Positions 7,434 to 16,389 of a stretch of 34,847 nucleotides of DNA are shown here, one piece after another. Position 1 is the first letter of the stretch; every line of letters starts with the position of its first letter. The stretch is from Flavobacterium sp. (GTDB taxonomy: Bacteria > Bacteroidota > Bacteroidia > Flavobacteriales > Flavobacteriaceae), in NCBI RefSeq assembly GCF_023151265.1, contig NZ_JAKLJH010000005.1:1-34847 (forward strand), written 5' to 3'. Made by a program: the position numbers and the translations under genes. The notes beneath the pieces were generated by a model. That model saw only the letters and a program-made list of their open reading frames with translations, was not told the origin of the DNA and ran no database searches.

Positions 7434-8609
7434 TTACTCTTTTCTATACTTCTTTGTTTCTTCAAAAACGTGTTCTAAAATTTTAGCATCTTGTTCCGTA
7501 AATTCTACATGACGGCGACTCATTACAATTTTAGCGGTTTCGAAAGCTTTTTTAGTGATGTAAGTGGTGAATCCTGAAGCGCCACCCCATGAAAAACTTG
7601 GTACAAAATTTCTTGGAAATCCAGAGCCAAAAATATTCGTTGAAACACCAACTACTGTTCCTGTGTTAAACATTGTGTTTATACCACATTTACTGTGATC
7701 GCCCATCATTAATCCGCAGAATTGCAAGCCTGTTCTTGCAAAGCCTTCCGTTACATAACTCCATAAACGCACTTCTTCGTAGTTGTTTTTTAAGTTGGAA
7801 TTATTCGAATCGGCACCGATGTTACACCATTCACCCAAAACCGAATTTCCTAAAAATCCGTCATGACCTTTATTAGAATACCCGAATAAAACCGAGTTAT
7901 TTACTTCTCCACCAATACGACAATGAGGCCCAACAGTTGTTGCTCCGTAGACTTTTGTCGCTAATTTTACTTGCGCTTCTTCACACAAAGCAAACGGCCC
8001 TCGAATAACCGAACCTTCCATGATTTCAGCATTCTTTCCGATGTAAATTGGTCCGGTTGAAGCGTTTAAGGTTACGAATTCCAACTTCGCTCCTTCTTCA
8101 ATAAAGATGTTCTCTGGAGCAATTACATTTACGCTTTTTGGAATTGGTTGTGAAAATCTATCTTCTGTAAGTAATTCAAAATCTTCGCGAATTGCGGCAT
8201 CATTCTTTGCGAAAATATCCCAAGTGTTTTCAATTCTTAAAACGTCACCTTCGTATTCAATTAGTTCATATTCATCAAAATCGATATCTTCTTGCGTATC
8301 ATGCGAGTGAAAAGCGATGATTTCTTCACCAAAAAGAATCGCTTCTTTTGGATTCAGATTTTGAACCATATCAATTAAAATCGGATTAGGTAAAAACGAA
8401 GCATTAATCATGATGTTTTCTTCCATTTCTACCATTGGATATTTCTCCATCAAATACTCTTCAGTAAGCGTTGTGGTGGTATATCCCAAATATTTTTCCC
8501 ATTTTTCACGAATGGTTAAAATTCCGATACGAATATCAGCTACAGGACGCGTAAAAGTAAAAGGGAGTAATGCATTGCGAACGGTTCCGTCAAAAAGTAT
8601 GTAGTTCAT
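7434..8609 (-). CDS. GlmU-like sugar nucleotidyltransferase (NTP_transf_4, left-handed beta-helix)
   Basis: 391 aa. The N terminus MNYILFDGTVRNALLPFTFTRP is typical of the Bacteroidetes GlmU-family proteins (NTP_transf_4), related to UDP-GlcNAc pyrophosphorylases. The C-terminal half (about 165-340) is a hexapeptide-repeat left-handed beta-helix (GPIYIGKNAEIMEGSVIRG, VGPHCRIGGEV), the acyltransferase/trimerisation fold. By family it is expected to make a nucleotide sugar such as UDP-GlcNAc for peptidoglycan or LPS; the substrate is not proven. It has its own possible -7 box (8678-8685), and rpmE upstream is separated by a terminator. Confidence 0.87.
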   Translation of the reverse strand: MNYILFDGTVRNALLPFTFTRPVADIRIGILTIREKWEKYLGYTTTTLTEEYLMEKYPMVEMEENIMINASFLPNPILIDMVQNLNPKEAILFGEEIIAFHSHDTQEDIDFDEYELIEYEGDVLRIENTWDIFAKNDAAIREDFELLTEDRFSQPIPKSVNVIAPENIFIEEGAKLEFVTLNASTGPIYIGKNAEIMEGSVIRGPFALCEEAQVKLATKVYGATTVGPHCRIGGEVNNSVLFGYSNKGHDGFLGNSVLGEWCNIGADSNNSNLKNNYEEVRLWSYVTEGFARTGLQFCGLMMGDHSKCGINTMFNTGTVVGVSTNIFGSGFPRNFVPSFSWGGASGFTTYITKKAFETAKIVMSRRHVEFTEQDAKILEHVFEETKKYRKE

Positions 8610-8677
8610 ATTTTAATATTTTGTTGAGACAAGTCGGTGATTTGTCTGTACTTTTAATTTTTATTAGATTGTAAATT

Positions 8678-8685
8678 CAAAAATA
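8678..8685 (-). promoter_or_regulatory. Possible -7 box (TATTTTTG) of the GlmU-like gene
   Basis: TATTTTTG on the minus strand fits TAnnTTTG, 68 bases before the ATG. No -33 TTG at the ideal spacing. Confidence 0.45.
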
Positions 8686-8696
8686 CAATTTATTCC

Positions 8697-8727
8697 ATAA
8701 AAAAAGCTTCACAAAATGTGAAGCTTT
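8697..8727 (-). terminator. Rho-independent terminator of rpmE
   Basis: On the minus strand AAAGCTTCACA and TGTGAAGCTTT form an 11-bp perfect stem with a 3-nt loop, followed by a T run. It lies about 25 bases past the rpmE stop. Confidence 0.9.
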
Positions 8728-8752
8728 CTTATTATTTTGGAAAAGCGAAAAA

Positions 8753-9004
8753 TTATTTAGCTTTTTTAGCGTATTTGCTGTTGAATTTATCGATACGACC
8801 TGCAGTATCAATAAGTTTAGATTTACCTGTGTAAAAAGGGTGAGACGTTCTAGAAATCTCCATTTTGAAAACTGGATACTCAACACCTTCGTGAGTAATA
8901 GTTTCTTTAGTTTCTACTGTAGATTTAGTGATAAAAACATCCTCATTTGACATGTCTTTGAAAGCAACTAATCTGTAATTTTCTGGGTGAATACCTTTTT
9001 TCAT
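8753..9004 (-). CDS. rpmE2: 50S ribosomal protein L31, type B (zinc-free)
   Basis: 83 aa starting MKKGIHPENYRLVAFKDMSN. Family motifs IHPxYR, FxxEISRTSHPFYTG and GRIDKFNSKY are present. There is no CxxC pair, so this is the zinc-independent (C-minus, type B) form, the usual form in Bacteroidetes. Monocistronic with a consensus promoter, a ~100-nt leader and a strong terminator. Confidence 0.96.
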   Translation of the reverse strand: MKKGIHPENYRLVAFKDMSNEDVFITKSTVETKETITHEGVEYPVFKMEISRTSHPFYTGKSKLIDTAGRIDKFNSKYAKKAK

Positions 9005-9112
9005 TTTGTAAATCTTTTATTAAGCGATTATAACTTGTTCCGCGGCTTTATTTCTATAAAGGTGTAAACATTTTATAACCTTTTGGTTTATAAACTTTTT
9101 TATTTGAGAGTG

Positions 9113-9142
9113 CAAAATTACATTTAATTTTTAATTTACCAA
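9113..9142 (-). promoter_or_regulatory. Sigma-A promoter of rpmE with long leader
   Basis: On the minus strand TTG (9140-9142), 19 bases, TAATTTTG (9113-9120): perfect spacing and match to the Bacteroidetes consensus. The transcript would start near 9106-9109, leaving ~100 nt before the ATG. Confidence 0.78.
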
Positions 9143-9198
9143 TGTTTCTGTAACTTTTTTTTATTTTTTAACTCTTATATTACAACGATTAGAATTCT

Positions 9199-9206
9199 TA
9201 TATTTG
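9199..9206 (+). promoter_or_regulatory. -7 box (TATATTTG) of the DUF4199 gene
   Basis: TATATTTG matches TAnnTTTG and ends 25 bases before the ATG at 9232. Confidence 0.65.
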
Positions 9207-9231
9207 TAAATTAATTAAACCAGAACAAACT

Positions 9232-9771
9232 ATGAACGAAATTATCAAAAAAAACGGAATTAACTTTGGTATTACATTAGGTGTATTAGGTATCGCATCT
9301 CAAATGATTGTGTATGCAATGGGAGGTGTTTCTAAAGAAAATGCAATATTAAATTCAATACTTCAATTTGTGTTTTGGCTAGCTTTCCTAGCAATAAGAA
9401 TTGTTCAATGTAACAAAACAAAAAAAGAGTTTAACGGTTTTATTTCTCTAAAAGAATTATTTACAACACTAACAGTTACTGTAATTATTGGAATCTTGAT
9501 TTCACAATCATTCACTTTTTTATTCAATAACTTTATTGATGTAGAATACGGAAATGCCATGAATGAATTCATGAACGAACAACAAATTGTAGCTCAGAAT
9601 GCTATGAAAAGCTTCACAAAAGTTACTAGTGAAGACCTAAAGAAAATTGCAGAAACTAATAATTTTTCCATATTAAATATTCTACAAGGAACATTGATTG
9701 CTTTTTTACTTTCATCAGTTATGAACTTAATTTTAGCAGCAATCTTCAAAAAAAATCAACCTGTATTCTAA
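9232..9771 (+). CDS. DUF4199 family membrane protein
   Basis: 179 aa, four likely membrane segments (about 12-30, 42-58, 76-98, 152-172), separated by a polar Asn/Glu/Met-rich stretch at 105-145. The layout (FGITLGVLGIAS start, FNGFISLKELF loop, late membrane helix) matches DUF4199 proteins of Bacteroidetes, whose function is unknown. The glycosyltransferase gene starts 4 bases after its stop, so the two are co-transcribed, which hints at an envelope glycan or lipid role. Confidence 0.85.
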   Translation: MNEIIKKNGINFGITLGVLGIASQMIVYAMGGVSKENAILNSILQFVFWLAFLAIRIVQCNKTKKEFNGFISLKELFTTLTVTVIIGILISQSFTFLFNNFIDVEYGNAMNEFMNEQQIVAQNAMKSFTKVTSEDLKKIAETNNFSILNILQGTLIAFLLSSVMNLILAAIFKKNQPVF

Positions 9772-9775
9772 ATAA

Positions 9776-10717
9776 ATGAATTTATCCATAGTTATCCCAT
9801 TATTAAACGAACAAGAATCGTTACCCGAATTACACAATTGGATTGTGAAAGTGATGCAAGCGCATAACTATTCCTATGAAATCCTATTTATTGATGATGG
9901 TAGTACTGATGAATCTTGGAATGTTATTCAAAAATTATCTAATCAAAATTCAAATGTAAAAGGCATCCGTTTTCTTAGAAATTATGGAAAATCACAAGCC
10001 TTACATGCTGGTTTTGCAAAAGCACAAGGTGATGTAGTAATTACCATGGATGCCGATTTACAAGATAGTCCAGATGAAATTCCAGAATTATTCCGTTTAA
10101 TTAAAGAAGATAATTATGATTTGATTTCAGGTTGGAAGAAAAAGCGTTATGATTCTGTAGTAGCGAAAAATATTCCGTCTAAATTATTCAATTGGGCAGC
10201 TAGAAAAACGTCTGGTGTTCATTTAAATGATTTCAATTGCGGATTAAAAGCATACAAAAATATTGTCATCAAAAACATAGAAGTTTCAGGCGAAATGCAC
10301 CGCTACATTCCTGTTTTAGCAAAAAATGCTGGATTTGGGAAAATCGGTGAAAAAGTGGTTATTCATCAAGCTAGAAAATACGGAAGTTCTAAATTTGGAA
10401 TGAGCCGTTTTATCAATGGTTTCTTAGATTTAATTACAATTTGGTTTCTTTCTACTTTTGGAAAACGACCAATGCATCTTTTCGGATTATTAGGTTCTAT
10501 TATGTTTGTGATTGGATTTTTATTCGCTTTCTATTTAGGAATCGACAAATTATTCATCAACACTTCAGGAAGATTAATTACGGAAAGACCGCAATTTTAT
10601 TTATCGTTAACCGCAATGTTAATTGGAACGCAATTATTCTTAGCCGGATTTTTAGGTGAAATTATCCTACGAACCAAAAACAACGAAGAACGTTATAAGA
10701 TTTCAGAAGTATTATAA
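9776..10717 (+). CDS. Family 2 glycosyltransferase, GtrB/DPM1-like, membrane-bound
   Basis: 313 aa. The GT-A domain (1-225) has LSIVIPLLNEQESL, FIDDGSTDES (about 38-47) and the metal-binding DxD in MDADLQD (Asp92, Asp94). Two C-terminal membrane helices (about 235-257 and 275-298) follow. This arrangement is that of polyprenyl-phosphate glycosyltransferases such as GtrB, which load a sugar onto undecaprenyl phosphate at the inner membrane for glycan or lipid modification. The exact sugar cannot be read. Second gene after the DUF4199 gene; a strong stem-loop follows the stop. Confidence 0.9.
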   Translation: MNLSIVIPLLNEQESLPELHNWIVKVMQAHNYSYEILFIDDGSTDESWNVIQKLSNQNSNVKGIRFLRNYGKSQALHAGFAKAQGDVVITMDADLQDSPDEIPELFRLIKEDNYDLISGWKKKRYDSVVAKNIPSKLFNWAARKTSGVHLNDFNCGLKAYKNIVIKNIEVSGEMHRYIPVLAKNAGFGKIGEKVVIHQARKYGSSKFGMSRFINGFLDLITIWFLSTFGKRPMHLFGLLGSIMFVIGFLFAFYLGIDKLFINTSGRLITERPQFYLSLTAMLIGTQLFLAGFLGEIILRTKNNEERYKISEVL

Positions 10718-10750
10718 CTTGAGGTCACAATTTGCGACCTCAAGTTTAAT
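10716..10750 (+). terminator. Stem-loop after the glycosyltransferase gene
   Basis: AACTTGAGGTC and GACCTCAAGTT form an 11-bp perfect stem with a 9-nt loop. Only three T follow, so it may be a weak terminator or an mRNA-stabilising structure. It overlaps the stop codon. Confidence 0.65.
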
Positions 10751-10780
10751 CAAAAATAAATATCCTTATCAAGATTAAAA

Positions 10781-12508
10781 ATGCATATCGAACAAAGTAT
10801 TTTAAACAAAGTAAACGAGTGGTTAACCCCAACATTTGACGAAGTAACTCGAAACGCTATAGAAGAAATGATGACTTCGGCTCCAAAAGAGTTAGAAGAA
10901 AGTTTCTATAAAAATTTAGAGTTTGGAACAGGCGGAATGCGCGGCGTTATGGGTGTTGGAACCAATCGTATCAACAAATATACATTAGGTAAAAACACGC
11001 AAGGATTATCGGATTATTTACACAAATCGTTTCCAAACGAACAATTAAAAGTAGCAATTGCTTATGATTGTCGCCATAACAGTGATACCTTAGCTAAAGT
11101 AGTTGCAGATGTTTTCTCTGCAAACGGGATTCACGTGTATTTGTTTTCGGATATGCGTCCTACTCCTGAATTATCATTTGCGGTTCGTTATTTGAATTGC
11201 CATGCTGGAATTGTTTTAACGGCTTCTCACAATCCGCCAGAATACAACGGATACAAAGTATATTGGCAAGATGGTGGTCAATTAGTACCGCCTCAAGATG
11301 CCGAAATTATCAAAGTAATTGAAGATTTAAAATACAGTGATATTAAATTCGAAGCGAATAACGATTTAATTGAATATATCGATACTGAAGTAGATGAAGC
11401 TTTCGCGAAATCAACTGTTGAAAATGCAAGTTTCAATACGCCAACTGAAGCTAAAGCGAATTTAAAAATTGTTTACACTTCTTTACATGGAACTTCAATT
11501 AAAGCGATTCCAAATGTATTGGCAAAAGCTGGCTATACCGATGTTAACATCGTTCCTGAACAAGCGGAACCTAATGGTGATTTCCCAACCGTAGTTTCTC
11601 CAAATCCAGAAGAACCAGAAGCATTGTCGATGGCAATTTCTTTGGCAGAAAAAATTGGTGCGGATATAGTCGTTGGAACTGACCCAGATTCTGACCGCTT
11701 AGGAGTTGCTGTTCGTGATTTAGATGGGAAAATCAAATTATTGAATGGAAACCAAACAATGGTTATCATGACCGCATTCCTATTAGAACAATGGAAACGC
11801 GCTGATAAATTCCAAGGAAATGAATTTATTGGTTCGACTATCGTTTCTACGCCAATGATGTTAGAATTAGCAGCAGCTTATGATGTGGAATGTAAAGTAG
11901 GATTAACAGGTTTCAAATGGATTGCGAAATTTATTAAAGATTTCCCAAATCAAAAGTTTGTAGGTGGTGGTGAAGAAAGTTTTGGTTTTATGGTAGGCGA
12001 TGCTGTTCGCGATAAAGATGCGGTTGCCGCTATTTTATTAGTAAGCGAAATTGCAGCTCAAGCTAAGGCTTCTGGAAGTTCGTTATATCAAGAATTATTG
12101 AATTTATATATTGATTTCGGTTTTTACAAAGAATCATTGATTTCAATTACCAAAAAAGGAATTGAAGGTGCCAACGAAATCAAACAAATGATGATTGATT
12201 TACGCGAAAATCCAATGAAAGAAATCAACGGACAACGTGTGATTTGCATTGAAGATTATCAAGCTTCGAAAGGAAAAGACTTTATGAATAACGAAGAATT
12301 TGAAATCAATATTCCAAAATCAAACGTATTAATTTACTATTTAGAAGATGGAAGCAAAATCTGTGCAAGACCAAGTGGTACCGAACCAAAAATTAAATTC
12401 TATTTCAGCGTAAATGGAATTTTAGATACGATTGAAAACGCTGAATCAGTTGAAAAAGAATTAGATAACAAAATTGCAGGAATTATTTCGGCAATGAAAT
12501 TAAACTAA
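10781..12508 (+). CDS. Phospho-sugar mutase (phosphoglucomutase/phosphomannomutase)
   Basis: 575 aa alpha-D-phosphohexomutase, interconverting hexose 1- and 6-phosphates. All four signatures are present: the phosphoserine loop TASHNP with Ser149, the metal loop GTDPDSDRLG with Asp301/303/305, the sugar-binding GGGEESFGFMVGD (395-407), and the phosphate-binding RPSGTEPKIKF near the C terminus. Length and sequence resemble the long PGM2/PgcA-type mutases, so glucose 1-phosphate is the likely substrate. Its stop is followed directly by the ATG of the ABC transporter. No clear TAnnTTTG box precedes it. Confidence 0.93.
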   Translation: MHIEQSILNKVNEWLTPTFDEVTRNAIEEMMTSAPKELEESFYKNLEFGTGGMRGVMGVGTNRINKYTLGKNTQGLSDYLHKSFPNEQLKVAIAYDCRHNSDTLAKVVADVFSANGIHVYLFSDMRPTPELSFAVRYLNCHAGIVLTASHNPPEYNGYKVYWQDGGQLVPPQDAEIIKVIEDLKYSDIKFEANNDLIEYIDTEVDEAFAKSTVENASFNTPTEAKANLKIVYTSLHGTSIKAIPNVLAKAGYTDVNIVPEQAEPNGDFPTVVSPNPEEPEALSMAISLAEKIGADIVVGTDPDSDRLGVAVRDLDGKIKLLNGNQTMVIMTAFLLEQWKRADKFQGNEFIGSTIVSTPMMLELAAAYDVECKVGLTGFKWIAKFIKDFPNQKFVGGGEESFGFMVGDAVRDKDAVAAILLVSEIAAQAKASGSSLYQELLNLYIDFGFYKESLISITKKGIEGANEIKQMMIDLRENPMKEINGQRVICIEDYQASKGKDFMNNEEFEINIPKSNVLIYYLEDGSKICARPSGTEPKIKFYFSVNGILDTIENAESVEKELDNKIAGIISAMKLN

Positions 12509-14338
12509 ATGGACGAAAATTTTAAAAAGATAATTCCTTTTGCGCTAAACTATAAAAGAGATGTTACATTAAACATTATTTTCAACGTTTTGTACGCTTT
12601 ATTTAGCACGCTATTAATGGTTTCATTAATGCCTACACTTGATGTTATTTTTGACAAAGGCGAAAAAGTCCAAACTAAACCTATTTATACTGGAATTGAA
12701 AACATAAAAGATTACGGAGTCGATTATTTAAACTATATTATTACAAGCGTTTCTGATGAACATGGAAAACAAAATGCTTTATTACTTGTAATAGGAATTG
12801 TATTAATAACTGCATTACTAAAAAACTTGTTTAATTACTTAGCATCGAGACATGTTACTGCTCTACGTAATGGAGTGCTACGCGATTTAAGACAAAAATT
12901 ATATAAAAAAATAATTCATCTACCAATTTCGTATTACTCAGACAAACGTAAAGGAGATGTAATGGCGCGAATGCTTGGAGACGTAGCAGAAGTACAAAAT
13001 TCTTTCTTCCAAATTCTTGAATTAATTGTTAGAGAGCCATTAACTATTATCTTTTCAATTGTAGCTATGCTTGCCATTAGTGCAGAACTAACATTGTTTG
13101 TATTTTTATTCATCCCAATTTCCGGATTTATCATTTCAAGAATTGGGAAAAGCTTAAAATCAAAATCTCAACGTGCACAACAAGAATCAGGAATTTTCAT
13201 ATCAACTCTTGATGAAACATTAGGCGGATTAAAAGTGGTTAAAGGATTTAATGCCGAAAATATTTTTATTTTAAAATTTAATGAATCTATTAATCGATTA
13301 TTAAAATTATCTAACAGCATTTCTAATAAAAATAATTTAGCTTCACCAATGAGTGAATTTTTAGGTATTGTAACCATAGGTACATTACTTTGGTATGGTG
13401 GGAAATTAGTTTTAATAGACCAAACTTTAAGCAGCACAGCTTTTATAACCTACATTGCCTTAGCTTATACGATTTTAACTCCAGCTAAAGCAATTTCGAA
13501 AGCTTCGTATCAAGTAAAAAGTGGTTTAGCTGCTGCCGAGAGAGTATTCTTTTTATTAGAACAAGAAAACACAATTACAAACAAAACTGATGCAGTCGTA
13601 AAAACTTCTTTTGAAGATAAAATAGCTATTGAAAATATCAATTTCAGATATGCAGAAGAAAATGTATTGAAAAACTTCTCTTTGGAAATTCCTAAAGGGA
13701 AAACTGTGGCCTTAGTTGGACAATCTGGTTCTGGAAAAAGTACCATTGCCAATTTATTGACTCGTTTTTATGATGTTCAAGAAGGAACCGTAAAAATTGA
13801 TGGAATCGACATCAAAGATATGACGTTAGAATCGCTTCGTGATTTGATGGGATTAGTTACCCAAGATTCGATTTTGTTTAATGACACCATTAAAAATAAT
13901 ATTCGTTTAGGGAAAGAAGATGCAACAGACGAAGAAATTATTGCGGCTTTAAAAGTAGCTAATGCATACGAATTCGTAAAAGATTTACCTAACGGAATTG
14001 AAACCAATATTGGTGATGCTGGAGGAAAACTTTCGGGCGGACAAAAACAACGTTTATCGATTGCGAGAGCCGTTTTGAAAAATCCACCAATCATGATTTT
14101 AGATGAAGCAACTTCGGCTTTGGATACCGAAAGTGAAAAATTTGTTCAAGTGGCCTTAGAAAATATGATGCAAAACCGTACGTCAATTGTAATCGCTCAC
14201 CGTTTATCTACAATTCAAAAAGCAGATAAAATTGTGGTAATGCACAAAGGTGAAATCGTTGAACAAGGAACACACGATGAATTATTAGCTTTGAATGGCA
14301 CGTATTCGAAGTTAGTGATGATGCAGAGTTTTGAATAA
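12509..14338 (+). CDS. ABC exporter, MsbA-like (fused membrane and ATPase domains)
   Basis: 609 aa type IV ABC exporter half-transporter, expected to work as a homodimer in the inner membrane. The transmembrane domain (1-330, about six helices) has an unusually long polar insert after the first helix (about 48-90). The nucleotide-binding domain has Walker A GQSGSGKST (about 404-412), Q-loop VTQDSILFND, signature LSGGQKQRLSIARA (about 507), Walker B IMILDEATSALD and switch IAHRLST. MsbA-like proteins flip lipid A or related lipids; the substrate here is not shown by sequence. It abuts the phospho-sugar mutase gene with zero spacing. Confidence 0.92.
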   Translation: MDENFKKIIPFALNYKRDVTLNIIFNVLYALFSTLLMVSLMPTLDVIFDKGEKVQTKPIYTGIENIKDYGVDYLNYIITSVSDEHGKQNALLLVIGIVLITALLKNLFNYLASRHVTALRNGVLRDLRQKLYKKIIHLPISYYSDKRKGDVMARMLGDVAEVQNSFFQILELIVREPLTIIFSIVAMLAISAELTLFVFLFIPISGFIISRIGKSLKSKSQRAQQESGIFISTLDETLGGLKVVKGFNAENIFILKFNESINRLLKLSNSISNKNNLASPMSEFLGIVTIGTLLWYGGKLVLIDQTLSSTAFITYIALAYTILTPAKAISKASYQVKSGLAAAERVFFLLEQENTITNKTDAVVKTSFEDKIAIENINFRYAEENVLKNFSLEIPKGKTVALVGQSGSGKSTIANLLTRFYDVQEGTVKIDGIDIKDMTLESLRDLMGLVTQDSILFNDTIKNNIRLGKEDATDEEIIAALKVANAYEFVKDLPNGIETNIGDAGGKLSGGQKQRLSIARAVLKNPPIMILDEATSALDTESEKFVQVALENMMQNRTSIVIAHRLSTIQKADKIVVMHKGEIVEQGTHDELLALNGTYSKLVMMQSFE

Positions 14339-14474
14339 AAGTTAGGAGTTGGGAGATGGAAGTTAGGAGTTTAGCAAAATAAATTAATCTCATTTCAAGA
14401 TTTTTTAGATTATGTAAATTTCTTAAATCTGTGTTCCAAAATTTGATTTTTGAACTTGTAATTGAACTTTAAAA

Positions 14475-15176
14475 ATGTACATAAACCATCCAAATATTAC
14501 GTTACCCGAAGACAATGATACTATTGTTTGGAAATATTTGGACTTGTCTAAGTTTTTAGACATGTTGTTGTCGCAACAGTTGTTTATGTCGCGTTCGGAT
14601 AAGTTTGAAGATCAATATGAAGGGACATTTTCAGAACCCACTTTTGAAGAAATTAAGAAAATTGCCGCTAACAATCCGAAGTTTTTGGATTACTATAAAT
14701 CACATCGAGAAAAAGTAGTGATTAGTAGTTGGCATATTAACGAGTATGAATCGTTTGCGATGTGGCAAATTTTCACTCAAAATACAGAAGGTTTAGCGAT
14801 TCAAACAACTATTGGCAGACTAAAGGAAGCCTTACAACCTGAAAGACAAACCGAACAATATATTGGCGCTGTAAATTACATCGATTACAAAAAAGAATTT
14901 ATTCCGTTTGAAGATACGTTTTTCCCGTTTTTGTTTAAACGTAAAAGTTTTCAGTACGAAAGAGAAATTCGAATTATTTCAGACGTTTCAGCTAATGGAA
15001 TGAAAATCGATAATGGTTTAAAGGTTGATGTTAATTTGAACCAATTAATCGAAAAAATCTACATTCACCCTAAAAGTGAAAACTGGTATAAAAAACTGGT
15101 AATTGAATTGGTTTCTAAATTAGGATTTGATTTCGAAATTGAAAAATCAGATTTAGAGAGTGATATTTTGATTTAG
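14475..15176 (+). CDS. DUF2971 family protein
   Basis: 233 aa, soluble, no signal peptide. The pattern LFMSRSDKFEDQYEGTFS near residue 40, SSWHINEYESFAMWQIFTQNTEGLAI (about 94-119) and the late FQYEREIRII match DUF2971, a widespread family of unknown function. 136 bases separate it from the ABC transporter gene, including a GTTAGGAGTT-type dispersed repeat copy at 14341-14375. No clear -7 box. Its TAG stop overlaps the TAA stop of the convergent gene at 15173. Confidence 0.82.
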   Translation: MYINHPNITLPEDNDTIVWKYLDLSKFLDMLLSQQLFMSRSDKFEDQYEGTFSEPTFEEIKKIAANNPKFLDYYKSHREKVVISSWHINEYESFAMWQIFTQNTEGLAIQTTIGRLKEALQPERQTEQYIGAVNYIDYKKEFIPFEDTFFPFLFKRKSFQYEREIRIISDVSANGMKIDNGLKVDVNLNQLIEKIYIHPKSENWYKKLVIELVSKLGFDFEIEKSDLESDILI

Positions 15177-15625
15177 AGTTTTTGTTTAGCTACTCTTAGT
15201 ATAAGATTTGTTGCAGATAAAAAGTCCCTCCATTGAGTATTTTCATCTAAGCTTAACAAACAATCTATTTCATAACTTATCATTGTTGTAGATAAAAAAT
15301 TTGGTCCAATAAAACTAATTTTTGTTCTTGAAGCGTCTAAACAATCTCTAACATCTGTTAATAAATCAGAAGGTTTTATTTTTAAAATAGATTCTCCTAT
15401 TAAATTAAATTCGCTCATTGAAATATAATATTTTTCTAAAGTATTATTTTTCTCTACAGTTACAGTAGCTTCTTTTCCTTCAATATTTGGCGAAATAGTA
15501 ATTAATATGGTATGATTAATTACATTTGAATTAACATCAGAGAACATAATATAAGAAATCTTATTTTGGGTAAAACTCAAAAAAGAAGAAAAACAAAATA
15601 AAACAGCAAATATTAATATCTTCAT
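15173..15625 (-). CDS. Secreted hypothetical protein
   Basis: 150 aa with a Sec signal peptide (MKILIFAVLFCFSSFLSFTQ). The mature part is ~130 residues, probably beta-rich, with two cysteines (Cys113 region VRDCLDAS and EIDCLLS) that could pair in the periplasm. I do not recognise a family. It follows the EF-hand lipoprotein gene by 7 bases, as the last gene of the M23 / TonB receptor / lipoprotein operon. Its codon choice and AT content appear slightly higher than its neighbours'. Confidence 0.75.
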   Translation of the reverse strand: MKILIFAVLFCFSSFLSFTQNKISYIMFSDVNSNVINHTILITISPNIEGKEATVTVEKNNTLEKYYISMSEFNLIGESILKIKPSDLLTDVRDCLDASRTKISFIGPNFLSTTMISYEIDCLLSLDENTQWRDFLSATNLILRVAKQKL

Positions 15626-15632
15626 TATTAAT

Positions 15633-16346
15633 CTAATTAGGTGTATACATTTCCACTTTCCACTCGTCTGCTAACAAGTTTACGAAATGGTAATGTACTT
15701 TATCATTTTTATCAAAAGCACCGTTTTTGTTGATATCTTCGATGCATCTAAAGTACAAACGATTTTGTGCTTCGATGATATTCCAATCGATTAATTCAAG
15801 AAGATTTTCTGAAAGTTTAGTGAAATTCTCACCACTTGCCGAACTCAAATACAACGAACGAATATCATTTTGATTGATTTTTCCATCTTTGTTAGTATCG
15901 GAATCTACTAAAGTATAAACGATGATTTGCTTTTTGGTTTTAGTAGCAATTCCGTCTAAAAAAGTTGCGGTTTGAATTTGGATTTTCTTATCGGTTAAAG
16001 GTTTTACAGTAGTTGAATCGATATGCTGAAAATTCAAATTATCGAAGTAGCCTGTAATTTCAAATCGGTTATAATTAGAAATCGCATAACTAACCTGATT
16101 GGTTTTACTGCTTCCATAAACTTTACTATTGGTATCATACACACGGACATCACCAACAGGATGAATTAAATATTTCGTTCCTTCCATCAAAATTGGCAAA
16201 TCGGCCACTTTGATAGACGACGTATCTTTAGCTTCAACTTCTACCTTAGTTTTTCCTTCTTCGTAGATAACCTTTGGAGTTTCTGCCTCTTTCTTACAAC
16301 TCATTAAAGTTGCAACCAAGCTAAAAGTAAAAAGAATACGTTTCAT
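15633..16346 (-). CDS. Lipoprotein with two EF-hand-type calcium loops
   Basis: 237 aa from the ATG at 16346 (MKRILFTFSLVATLMSC). The track's start at 16403 lies in the TonB receptor gene and lacks a signal peptide at its N terminus. The lipobox LMSC gives a lipidated Cys17. Two canonical 12-residue EF-hand loops are visible: DTNKDGKINQND (150-161) and DINKNGAFDKND (204-215). Each matches DxNxD/NGx-hydrophobic-xxxD, so calcium binding is likely. Otherwise no known domain. It lies 43 bases after the TonB-dependent receptor gene, so it may be its surface or periplasmic partner. Confidence 0.82.
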   Translation of the reverse strand: MKRILFTFSLVATLMSCKKEAETPKVIYEEGKTKVEVEAKDTSSIKVADLPILMEGTKYLIHPVGDVRVYDTNSKVYGSSKTNQVSYAISNYNRFEITGYFDNLNFQHIDSTTVKPLTDKKIQIQTATFLDGIATKTKKQIIVYTLVDSDTNKDGKINQNDIRSLYLSSASGENFTKLSENLLELIDWNIIEAQNRLYFRCIEDINKNGAFDKNDKVHYHFVNLLADEWKVEMYTPN

Positions 16347-16389
16347 CTGTTTAAATTTTATAGTCAAATATACTAAAATAATAATTGGC

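Noticed and set aside
8677-8886. 69-aa ORF overlapping rpmE
   Set aside because: Out-of-frame shadow of rpmE and its terminator.
13777-14094. 105-aa antisense ORF
   Set aside because: Shadow of the ABC transporter ATPase domain, with no family features.
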